In this document: in pieces, positions 1 through 24,600 of the stretch
Position numbering within the stretch: position 1 is the stretch's first letter
How the letters are laid out: each line of letters opens with the position of its first letter
DNA from: Galaxea fascicularis
Taxonomy: Eukaryota > Cnidaria > Anthozoa > Scleractinia > Euphylliidae
Direction: 5' to 3'
DNA length: 64,000 nt
NCBI GenBank assembly: GCA_948470475.1
Contig: OX419338.1
Location: forward strand, 7,617,205 to 7,681,204
Notes under the pieces: generated by a model
Databases searched by the model: none
Told to the model about the DNA's origin: nothing
The model's input: the letters and a program-made list of their open reading frames with translations, nothing else
Position numbers and translations under genes: made by a program

Positions 1-340
1 ATACCGTCAAATCTCTTGTTAGTTACACTTGTCATGTTACTCAATGTAAAAGACAGCAGGTTATTCTTTGACAGTTATTAACTGTTATTATTATATGGCT
101 AGTGTTTGTATGCAATACAACGTGTGCTCTGATTGGCTAAGTGAAGCGCTAGGGCATTATTCTCCCATAATGCCCATGGGCCGATTACGGATGATGCAAA
201 TTAGGAACAAAAACAACAAAAAGTCATCCAAAGGCCACATTTGTTTTATTTACATTGAAAATTGGTGCTTCTAGAGCAAAAAACTGAAAACACGACCAGG
301 AAAACTGTTAGTGAAATGTTTGACCTGAGTTTAGAACAGG

Positions 341-477
341 CTTTTAGCCAGGTGGCCGTCCGGCCGTCTTTTGGACGGCCACTTTTAGAAGACATTCAAC
401 GAAAATTCATTTAATCTCTTATACTTTTATGGGAAAAATGCCTCCAGGACGGCCAGTTTCCAATGTCTGGCTAAAAC
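341..477. repeat. Small inverted-repeat element (MITE-like)
   Basis: TTTTAGCCAG at 342-351 is matched in inverted orientation by CTGGCTAAAA at 467-476. A second nested hairpin is formed by GGCCGTCC and GGACGGCC copies within about 353-377, and another GGACGGCC lies near 447. The structure is that of a short fold-back element; no coding capacity. Confidence 0.55.
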
Positions 478-480
478 CCT

Positions 481-703
481 GGGCCGGGTTGTTCAAAGGT
501 GGGTTAAGATAACCCAGGGTTAGTGCGAAATTTAAATTCAGATATGAAAAGCTTAAAAAGCAAATTCAGTTTCATTATTTTTGTCTACAATTTGACGATT
601 GAATACTCTAAAAAGAATGGAGAAAACTATTCAAGAAAATGCTTTTGACAAAAAGAAAAAGAAACCCGGGTTAGCGCTAATCGGCCTTCGAGCAACTGGG
701 CCC
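481..703. mobile_element. MITE, GGGCC-GTTGTTCAAAGG family, copy 1
   Basis: The left end GGGCCGGGTTGTTCAAAGG is an imperfect inverted copy of the right end CCTTCGAGCAACTGGGCCC. The element is about 223 bp with an AT-rich centre and no ORF. The same terminal sequence occurs at 63599-63838 and, in a shorter relative, at 2458-2604, so this is a dispersed non-autonomous family. Confidence 0.7.
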
Positions 704-826
704 TGGTTTGGAAAAAATTAATGAATAGATTACCGTGAAGCGAAGACTTCTGCTTGAACTAATTTTTTTTCCCTTAGAACCGTCAAGTTAGCCATACAAT
801 AAACAATTTAATAACCTCGACTGTTC

Positions 827-924
827 GGTCATTACGGGAAAATCCCAAACTGAGGCATAGCTGTATTGACCTCGCTATCGCTTGGTCAATACAGGAAGGC
901 CTCAGTTTGAGATTTTCCTGTAAC
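827..924. repeat. Long hairpin, about 98 bp
   Basis: The arm from 827 to 871 (beginning GGTCATTACGGGAAAATC) pairs with 884-924 (ending GATTTTCCTGTAAC) with a few mismatches and a loop of about 12 nt. This is a fold-back MITE or its remnant. Confidence 0.6.
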
Positions 925-2058
925 AACCTTACTCTCAGTTATTAAGTAGTTATTAATCACTTAATGCTTGTGATCATCTGTAGCTGGGGCTACCAAGCTG
1001 ACTTAAACAGAAAGTGAAATACAAGCCAGCCTGTTATCCCAGCTTCTTCTCTTTTGCAATCTTATTTATCTCACCAGGTGTATCAGAAGGCACTGGGAAG
1101 AAGTTTCAGATTGCGAGAGATGTATTATGTATAAGAATTTTTACTGTTTTTATAATGGCAAGTTATTGGTAAGTCATCTACTAATAACAAAATTGACAGA
1201 ATCTTTACTGAAAGAATATAGCTGGAGACTACATGTACAATAAATCTTTAACACTTAAAATGGAATTACATATACAGACTACTTGAATATAGCAAAACTA
1301 ATAATAATTTATTAGCTAAGTATTAGGGTAGGTACCGTAGTATGAGGACACATCACTTACACTATTACAATAAAATTATTACAACATGTGAAAATGCCTA
1401 GGGACAGGCAGCCAAAAGACCTGTCATTTTTTTGACTAACTGATTAATTAACACTCAGTCCTATACAATGAGACTCCACCCTGGGCACTGTCACCTTGTT
1501 CTGGTGGTGGAGCTTGAGTGTCTCAATGATCCTAAGAGCTATGCGGGCTGGGGCGCCAGTTCCTGGTAATTTCAATCATGCTGGATCGGTCACAGGGAAG
1601 AGACCCAATAAAGGACTGCCCCTGGCCCTCCACCCCATGGAAAAGGAATACAGAAACCCCTAAAAAAGGGGCCTTACACGCCACATAGTTCAACTAGGTC
1701 TATGTAAATAAATACACAGTGAGCCTGTTATGTATGGTGATCTGGGTAATTTCTTTACAACTGTTCAAAATTCGGCTTGATTGACTTCTGAAGATATTAA
1801 ATCACATAAGTAACCATTAAAATTTATCAGTACTTCAAACCATCCTATGGTACTCACAAAGCAAAAAGGAAGCCAAATGTTGAAGTTTTACAACAATATA
1901 TAGTGCATTTCAGTCTTGCAGTGTAAGTTTGATACTTTAAAATCTGATTATGCTAACTGGATTACATGTAGCTGTATGCATTGCATCACCAATCTTAACA
2001 AAGCCCTCTCTTTAGGTTTCTTAAATTCTTATAATACTCGTACTGTCAAATAACTTAC

Positions 2059-2282
2059 TTGTAAACATCTTCCAATTTTCCGACACAGATTGCCACCGGC
2101 TTCTCCTCATGACGCTTCTTTATTTCATACAGTTGATTGACAGCTTCTGTTGACTGCGCAAGTGCCGCAACACCATAGATAGTGTCAGTTGGCAGGGCAA
2201 TGACATGACCACTTTTCAGTGAAGTGACTGCCGCGTTCAAAATACTTTGACACACTGAGCTATCTAATAAACAAAGGGACAC
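2059..2282 (-). CDS. YRDC: YRDC: threonylcarbamoyl-AMP synthase, one exon, partial
   Basis: The frame encodes about 75 residues matching the N-terminal part of the YrdC/Sua5 domain: a helix segment, then the signature GHVIALPTDTIYGVAALA, then LYEIKKRHEEKPVAICVG. YrdC proteins condense threonine, bicarbonate and ATP into threonylcarbamoyl-AMP, used for t6A at position 37 of ANN-decoding tRNAs; the lysine/arginine-rich KKRHEEKP motif is part of the active site. The exon ends at a strong donor (...GTTTACAA followed by GTAAGT, exon edge 2059), and the remaining domain lies beyond the left edge. The start is unresolved: the in-frame segment above 2282 contains no ATG before a stop near 2323, while an ATG near 2324 is in another frame. 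A 5' exon with an acceptor just above 2282 is possible. Family assignment is firm; gene boundaries are not. Confidence 0.8.
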
Positions 2283-2457
2283 AGGAGAAGCCGCCTTTAG
2301 ACTGAGCTTTGTGGGATAGAGTGATCATTCGGTTTCTCGGTTTTAAAAAGCCTACTTTTTTACAAGGAGGGCCAGTCTGCAGAGTACGGCAGAACTCGAT
2401 AAGATCTCGCCCGTACAGAGCCACGTTTTGCCACGTGCACCGCGTGAAATACTACCA

Positions 2458-2604
2458 GGCCCCGGTTGTTCAAAGGCTGGATAGCGCTATCCACCGGATA
2501 AATATCTATCCAGTGGATAGTGCAATTAACTTTCCCAATACTTATCCGCTGGATAGTGATTTATCCGGTGGATAGCGCTATCCAGCCTTTGAACAACTGG
2601 GGCC
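2458..2604. mobile_element. Palindromic MITE, GGCCCC-GTTGTTC family
   Basis: The 147-bp element has long inverted repeats: GGCCCCGGTTGTTCAAAGG at the left end and CCTTTGAACAACTGGGGCC at the right. Inside each end lie GGATAGCGCTATCC palindromes and several TATCC/GGATA repeats, so the whole can fold into a cruciform. It has no coding content. A truncated relative lies at 58768-58836. Confidence 0.8.
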
Positions 2605-4343
2605 AGAAGTTCGGAACTCGTGCGTACATGGTTGATGGTACATGCCTCTTTAGCCTCACAGCTACCGCGTGAAATGCTGCGATTCTGGCGGGCGCAACAG
2701 ACGTTTAGAAAAAGACTCGTGCGTGCACTTGCAGATTGGAAGGAGCGCCGAAAGTTCTCCGAAATTGGCACAGCCGCGTTCGCAGGAAATACGACTGAAA
2801 AACGAGAATCTAGGCAGTCAAGAAAGGTGCTCCCAAGATTCATAAAAACGAGCACTCCAAGAAAGCGGAGATCCACATTTTAAGGCTACAACGAAATCAA
2901 CAAAAAGTCCTACAGTAAGAACTTACTCCTTACCACGAGGCCGGCTTTTGTTTGAAGGAAGCTTCAGAATTTTGACGCTTGAATTCATTGAAGAAGATTA
3001 GAAATTATTTTCATAAACTATTCTGAGCAACACGATAACCACATCTGAAGTGAATAAGGAAATTATCAAGAGCTGCAAACAAAAAGATCCAGAATTGCAC
3101 CACGATAGAGTCAGACTGCACGTGAATACGCCATGTTTGTTTCCAACAACCGTTTGGAGGCTGGTAAGGATGACGTCATGGGTGCGGCAAAGGTAACGTG
3201 GATACCGAGGGAAAGACTGGGGAGACAACGCGGTTAAAAGGCGAAAACCGTTCATCGTTGTCATCTTTACATGTAAAGGTGGTCAGAAATCACCTTTTCA
3301 TTAGTCATTACGAAGGCGGGTGATAGATAACGTAGAATCTATCAAAATCGTACTTCTCACGTTGCGACGTGACGGCAACGTCAAGGTAGACATGCGCATT
3401 AGATGAATTGGGTTTTCCCAATGCTTAAAGTCTCTATTGGGAGGAGCCAACCTCGTTACCTTGGAACGAGATTGGGAGGAGACAGGGGCAAAACAAAGAA
3501 ACGGTGGCGGAGAGAAATCCTGAGAACTGTGCTGTACTGTACTTTTATCCAAACTTTTGTTTCAATAAACTAACATGGCTGTTGGTCAGGTGAGAGAACA
3601 CTCTCTATCCTTAGAAGAATAAGGGGTTCCTCGAAGTCTGCTTTAAGGACTTCAGGTGCTCATTATTCTTGAGCTTCGAAGCAAGGGACAGACGGGAGAC
3701 AAAAACAACATGGAGGGCGCGCTCCTGTGAAGAGAACCCGGCGACCACTCAAACCTGTACCCGCAGCGGGTGTCATTACCGAATCGGTCTTATCAGCCAA
3801 AGCTGTTCCAGCCGTGTAGTCAATTCGTCACAAGACAACTAGGGCGCGTCATCCATGTGACCGACGGAGGCCTACTAAGAGAAATAATGGGGCTAGGGGT
3901 AAAACGGAAGCTGATAGTAGCCCAGAAGTGATTACTTGAAGTTGATGCGAACCTCAGGTACAATTTTACTTCAATAACATGACGCTGGTCTCAAAAATAT
4001 GTTTCAACGTGTAATAAATTGTTCTAATAATTCAAGACAATAACTTGTATCATTTGTATACAATTATGGCGATTGCCTTAATTATTTGGAAAAATCTCTC
4101 AATTTGAGGGGTGAATTTTCCTGCAAACGCCATAAATACAAAGGGTCTTATTTTCCTTTTATCGATTTCTTGTGGGCATGCAATTCAAGAGACATATTTA
4201 ATTCTTTCAAGAGCGGGCTTGTTTTAAAAATCCTTCGACCCGGATTCCCGCCAAAAATGTTCTATTTCTCATAGTGGCTGTATAGCACTATATACAAATA
4301 AAGTTAATATTATCTAATTATCATTTTATTATCACATGGTCAG
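2605..4343. other. Gap between YRDC exon and kinase gene; no gene recognised
   Basis: Open frames here are short, lack recognisable domains and have no matching splice context. The stretch may contain the YRDC promoter or first exon on the minus strand. The kinase 3' end abuts it at 4344. Confidence 0.4.
4325..4330 (-). terminator. Candidate polyadenylation signal of the HUNK-like kinase
   Basis: TTTATT on the plus strand reads AATAAA on the minus strand 14 nt past the kinase stop codon. This would give a very short 3' UTR; a more distal signal may be the one used. Confidence 0.35.
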
Positions 4344-18047
<13,704 letters not shown>

Positions 18048-18618
18048 TTCTGGCGCTTTTCATCTCATCTCGTTGAAGCCAGCACCAAAGTCAATCAATT
18101 TAAACGAAAGGAATTCTCCAATGAAATCGAAATCAACGGAATCCGAACAGTGAACACGAGCAAGCGAGCCGCCACTACATCAGTGTAAAACGAGCTCAAG
18201 ATATTATTTGCTAACTGTCAAAAGCTGACATTCAAAAAATCTCAAACACTCCACATGATTCGACGATCACTCCAGGTTAATTCACTGTTATTAAACAACT
18301 CATTATTTACTGAAATCTGATCAAACGACTTTGTGTCATGTCGCCGTCAAAAGTTGGCACGTGTTTGACCTTGCTTTGCGTGAATGCGCGCGCAAACATG
18401 GGCAATATCCACCATTAGTGAATATAAAGTTTCGTTTACTCGCTCTCAAAAGTGTCACATTCCGGTGCGATTAAATTTCGATCCTCGAAGATAAAATACA
18501 TGCACCACAACGGAACAATAAAGACTATTAAATTACCCATTTACGCTATAAAACCAACACAACTGTTTCATATTTCGCGATCATCCTTTGAGTTTTCAAC
18601 AGCGCGGACCTTATAGCC
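18048..18618. promoter_or_regulatory. Divergent promoter region between kinase and GGT-like gene
   Basis: The start codons of the minus-strand kinase (18047) and the plus-strand GGT-like gene (18619) are 571 bp apart, so both promoters and 5' UTRs must fit here unless a noncoding first exon lies elsewhere. A TATA box is visible on the GGT side only. Confidence 0.6.
18547..18553 (+). promoter_or_regulatory. TATA box of the GGT-like gene
   Basis: TATAAAA in the context CGCTATAAAACC lies 66 bp before the ATG, consistent with a transcription start near 18578 and a 5' UTR of about 40 nt. Confidence 0.6.
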
Positions 18619-21600
18619 ATGATTCAGCAGAATTTTAAAGCGTTTCTCCTCTTGGGGTCTTTTTGGAGCGCGCTTAGTTCGCTCCCGCCCGAGAGCGTGT
18701 CATTCTCTCCAAAGACGTGGTTTCCGAGAGATTTTCAAAGAATGGAGGCTTTATCACTTCAGCACTCGCACCGACGCCCAAAACCATTGGCGTTCAGCGA
18801 CGGAAAAGGCTTAGTGGCGGGAACGAGTAATGCCCTGGCAGTACACGCGGGAACAGAGGCGCTGAGAAAAGGCGGGAACGCCATGGACGCTTGCTTAACT
18901 ACAGCTCTCACAGGTACTGATTCAACTACCCGAAACGTACGTGAAAAACTTTCAAACGGTTTGATCGTCTTGATTCATGAACTTAAGTGCTCACTATAGA
19001 GGAATTCCACTTCTTCTACCGGCGTTTATAAATAGTCAAACAGTGTTTCCTTTCCAAGGAGGATAAGCTTAAAAGGGATTTACAGATTTGTAATCAACGT
19101 CGGAGAAAACAGACGGCGTTCCGACCCGCTGAAGCGGGCTTTTCATCCTGTTCATAGGATGGATGTTTAAGAAAAAATTCCAAAGGTTAAATCATCTGTA
19201 GGAAGTTTAGCTTCCTCTCTCTCTAAGTATTTTTCTTGCTTTAGAACAACATGCTAAACTCAAGGACATATTAACGTCTAGACGCGAGGTTTCGGATTTT
19301 TTCTTGTTTTCTGAAAGCATGGGCCAAGATTCATCTTGTTTTGTGGAATAGTCACCGTTCGCTTCTGTTTTTCAAAACATTCAGTTTCTCGTGTGGTGGG
19401 AGAAAAATGCTGCCTGTCGCAAAACTTGTAAAGCAAGGAATGAACTTCGCAGACGATAGACCTGGAGAATTGCTTGTTTTTTACCGCTTAACAAAACAGA
19501 AAGCTAAAGTTGCAAAATGTTTCAGATAAGAACTTAAATATGATAGCCTCGTGGCTGACCATGGAAGAAACAAGAGGAACTAGAAACAAATTTAGTTTAA
19601 AACCATTTTGAAACTTTGTGGCAAAAGGAAAATTTTATAATTAAATCCACGTATGTGATTATCCGACTTGGGCAAACTTTCAAAAAATTTTGACCTCAGT
19701 TGTTTTCGCTGTGCCTCGAAGGCTAAATACCGTCCTCCAATTGTCACGACATCATGAAGACTTCTCGAAATAAAGATGGACAGCCTGGTAAATAGAGAAA
19801 AAAGTCCCCTCCAAACTTGGAAAAAAACTTTTAGAAGAAGGTATCTTGTTTTCTCTCTTGAAGTACAAACGAAATAGTTTGCCATCTAATACACACGTAG
19901 GCGGTCTCCAGTTCGAACGTCATTTATCAAACGATAAGCCCGTGTGTATGATTTGATAACGCCAGCTATCAAAACTTTATCGCAGTAAACTTTACAAAGA
20001 AGTGAGACGCTCTCATAATTTCCGGAGCATTTGATCGATTTCGAATGTTTTTGCAAGATTTTATTACAACGCCGTAGCCCTCAGCCTGGTCGTTTCAGGG
20101 AATGCACTACATCTGCCTTTTCTATAATTATAGATTAATTAACCCTGTGCAAATTATACTTGCATATTTTTCAAATTAACGTGTATTGCGACTTTCAAAC
20201 TGTTGACCTCATCAACCTCGATATCGAACCGATGTTCATGGAGGAATTTCTTTTACTTAATCAAATTTTATCCTTTTGCGTCGGCACGGTCAAGCTCAAT
20301 ACTTTACCTAAGAATTGTGATTTTGCAACGATGTCGAGCAAAATGGGTGTAACACTCTCTATCGTTGGTGGGCTATACAGGCAGGCAGAAATGTCAGCGG
20401 CCCCCGACAGTCTGGGTTTCAATGACGAACTTTCAACTACCACAGAAATATTCTGTTTTGTAAACAGAATAACAGCAAAGTCACCTGAAGGGTCTGCAAA
20501 CTTTTATATTTTATCTGAGGACCAAGAAAAAGCACCATTCATTTGAACAGTCTCGCTATGGAATTTCAGCCTCAAAAAAGTAATCTAAAATCAACAGAAC
20601 GAAATTCACTGAGTACGACAATATAACACTGTCCAAACGTTTTCTCTTGAATACACCGTTAAACAATATTATCAATTCACAAGATAAACAATCTACACTA
20701 AACTCGTTATATTGAGCAAAGGATATTGAGCTCACGTCTCTCCCAGTGGGCCAGAAAACGGTTAAATTCTCCTTACCATGTTGTTCTCAATGTATCGATG
20801 TTCTTTAGGAGAAATTAGAAGCCGTTTTTTTGTCAGGAATAAGCCGGGATCAATATCTGGAGGTTTCGTCTAACCTGGGTGTAGTCTAGACGAATTCAAG
20901 GCGAATTCACTAGAATTTCATTAAAATCAATTACTCTAACCTGGGTGTAGTCTAGACGAATTCAAGGCGAATTCACTAGAATTTCATTAAAATCAATTAC
21001 TCTCGATCTGAAAAGTAACGCACTTCATTCTTTATGACCGCATATTATCAGACCAACATTTTGATCAATTTATTTCAGAATGGCCCACGGTACAAACAAT
21101 CAAGTCCTCCGTTATAAATAACTTTTTCCAAAGATGAGTAAAATATTCTTTCTAGTTACGACTCCAAACATCCTCTCTGATTTATCTTGAACTGCCGGCA
21201 TCTGAGGAAAACTGATTGATGAAGATCCCCCCGAGTTAACGCCTGCACACAAAACTATCAAAATTTGACCACTTGCACCAAAACACGCAAAGCAAGGAGG
21301 TAGTTCAAAGGAAGTTATTGCAGCTTGTTATTGCACGAAAGGTTTCCCTGACACATTTGGCTGCACATCCAGTTTAACAGGAATCTTCAACGCTTCTTGC
21401 TTGAAGTCCTCGGAGTCGATTTATTTTACGTAGTTCTAGGTTCTTTGTAGTTCTTTGATCTAAGTGCGTTACTTGCAGAAATTTAACTGAAACAGCATAT
21501 TCGCCGATAAAGCTTCGCTCAGTTTTCATTTGCAGTTTGTCGATCCTTGAGACCACATTAATTGTTTGTCAGTTTAAACGTGAAAATAATGGTCTAGTTA

Positions 21601-24600
21601 AACGATGAATAAGCACGATGAAAGGTTGATCCAAACATCTTATCAAATCTTTGACCACCAACAAATCTGTGACACTTGATTGTCTCGGTTGCCTTTCATC
21701 TCTGTCATCTTTTAGTTTGTTAACGTTCATAAAATATTTTTCTTCAAGTAAGCCGCGCGCTGATCAGGGAGATATTTCACAAGAAGTGGAGCCAAAGAAG
21801 GCCTTTAAAAAATTCATTCTTTAAAAAATCCGCACAAGTTTGCATGGAACTATTGTATCATTTCTTTTGGTAAACACAAGCAACAATGTCAAATTCCACT
21901 ATTTCCTTGATAGTGTGTTTAATCCGATATTCACCTGGTGTGGCCATTTACATGATACAACGCAACAGTGCTAATGAAAAAGTAATCATTTTATCAGTGG
22001 AAAAGTCCCTTATCAGAACTTAAAAGCCGTTTAATTTAATGGGTCTGCCTGACTCTACTTACTAAAACTAGACTGAGACGAGCTCACGACATAATTACAT
22101 AGGCACTCTACTAATTCACACCAGGAAAAATTAAACAACTGGCAGCGTAACCATCTCTTCCTGATATGAGGCGTGTTCTAGCCATAAACTGGGTATTCCC
22201 AGTGTATATGGCGTTGCGATATATATATTTTTTCCATTGATTTCTAGAATCCTGAAATGATAAATTTGATGGCAGATCATTTGAACTTTCCCGCGTCTCA
22301 CTTGGTTTGAATGCATATACCGAAACGAATAACACCAATGATCTGATCTCAAATCTTTAAGGGTGAATCAACCAAGACATGCACATTTGTTTAGCTTGTT
22401 TAGCTAGAGCCATCCAGAGCAAAGTGCCCGTCAGCACCCACAGAAACAAAGCTTGCTCGATAACCACAGTTTGATACTAGACATCGGTTAAACAGTTGGC
22501 GATTGCCCAGTAAAACAAACATCGCCTATCAGAGTTAAGCTTAATTAAAGTGATTTTACGTTTGAATGGTTTGGGGTCTTGTTTTTTCTACAAACCCAAT
22601 GTAGTCTCAACAATGTTAAAAGCTCTTTCTTGTCTGCGTAAAAAATTATGTTTGTTCGGTGACGTCTTAAGCAGGTTTGTTTATCAGCCCTGAGTTCGAG
22701 ATCATTCCACTTAAGGGCAACACATTCTTGAAATTGTTAAGTGCACTTCTTCAAGGCGGCCATATCGATCTCAGCGGTCCGTCTCTAAGCTCCGACACTA
22801 GGTAGACGTTTTCAGTTCTTGTGGTAGTTTTAAACAGCGAAAGGAAGCTCTCTCAAATGGGTGCGAGCCACTCTCTTAATTCCCATTCAAAACGCCCGCG
22901 AGAGCTGCTCTCGATAACGTTTGTTGGAAACTTGAATTTTATCTTAACGTGGCATACCTAAGGTTAAATGGATGTGGAAGACGTTTATCTGATTGCTCTC
23001 CTATCCACAGAAAACAGCGATTTCTTATCGCATATTTATGATTATACTACAGATAGTCACAAATCTGATAGTCACACGCCAATTTATAGAGCCGAAGTTT
23101 CGCTAAACGTTCGCAGCTCTTGAATCGTTCTCTGAAAATGACCGCCGAAGGCTTTAGTTGGGTATATGAATAATTGCTTTTACCTTGATATCTCAAACAA
23201 CCGTGGAAGAGTTTCCTTCTTTAAAGTGAAATACCTATCTTTGGTCAAACCATTAGTACAGGTATGGAGCAGTTGTTTGTGACTGCCCTTGAGGTAATCT
23301 CACTTAAATCCATGGGGATCAAAAGTGCAACGCTTTTGATCAGTAACCTACTTAATCACTGTACTATCAAGATTTACCAAAGTTGGTTTCCAGTTTCAAT
23401 TGTAAGAAATTAAAAACTGCCTTCATTTAAAATAGTTTGACTAATTTTGGTCCCTTACCGCCACTTGATAAAATGTTTCTGCAGCACACTATATCTCGGA
23501 GAAATTGTTGCTCTTCTCATCAGGAGAAAGGGCAAACCACAACTGAGAAATGTCACATTCTGGAGATGGTTACCATTTTCAAAGGGATGTTTACGGCTTT
23601 TCTTTTTATATCGTAATTTAGCAATGACGGATTCCTTGGAAACGACCAGGATGATTCAGAACCGTTTTGTCATTGTCTTGTCACGGTTGTAATACTTAGA
23701 TCCTGTTCTCAGACGGCCTTTGTTTGTGTATTTGTCAAAACTCAACTGATGCAGGAACCTACAACCTCTTTTTCTGTAGAAATAACCCTTGCAGCTGGTT
23801 CTCACGTGTCGTATGCTGGAATAGCCAACATTCTATACTACGACAGTTCAACTGGCGATACCTACAATATAGATGGGGGCTGGAACAGGCCTTATTACAC
23901 AGACCCGGGCCAGATTCCGGACCATAACTCTGAGCAGCGGAATGGAGCCTCGGTACTAGTTCCAGGATTCATAGCGGCAGTTTCAGCAGCTTCAGAGAAG
24001 TATGGGTTGCTGCCGTTGTCAAAGCTTTTGGAGCCCGCGTTGTACTTTGCCGCAAAGGGATTTAAACTTCCTGCTCACTTAGCAAAGGATATGAGAAATA
24101 ACTATAATCCAAGCAATCTTCTTCGCACTAAGGAAGGTACGAAGTGATCTCCTTACAATAATTGTTGATTTATTGGAAACTACGTAGTTTGACATTCTAG
24201 TCTCATTCTTGCATATTGTAACACCGAGGTATAAATGGACGTCCTTTTGTGTTGCATAGTGTTTTCTTTTTCACTAGCGTTTTTCTTTTCTTGTACTAGA
24301 TTTCGGTTTGGGCTCTGATTGGTTTATTTCATTTTATGCGCTTGTTGTGATTGGCAAACTTAATTGTATAATACGCAATTTAAAATGCTGGAAGAAAGAA
24401 GTATCACTCTTCTTGATATTTTGTCCTCTTCGATTCTTTTCGTTTTGACGTACTTTTTTATCGGAGTCACAAAAAAATTCATTCCAGGGCCATTTGAATG
24501 TCACTGATTTTGGTACACAAGGTGCTAATTGGGGACACTAATCGCAATCTTGGTTTTTGAGGAGAGGGGCAAACCGGAGTAACCGCGCGGAGTTTAACCT

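Larger units (their letters stand above)
1..2058. other. Intron or flank downstream of the YRDC exon
   Basis: No coding exon could be recognised in this stretch. On the minus strand it follows a clear YRDC splice donor (GTAAGT just below 2059), so it is probably intron sequence of that gene, whose next exon must lie left of the window. It holds three small inverted-repeat elements, listed separately, and otherwise AT-rich single-copy-looking DNA. Confidence 0.5.

Noticed and set aside
2620..2883. Plus-strand and minus-strand frames near the MITE at 2458-2604
   Set aside because: No domain, no splice context, and part of the minus frame lies inside the MITE.
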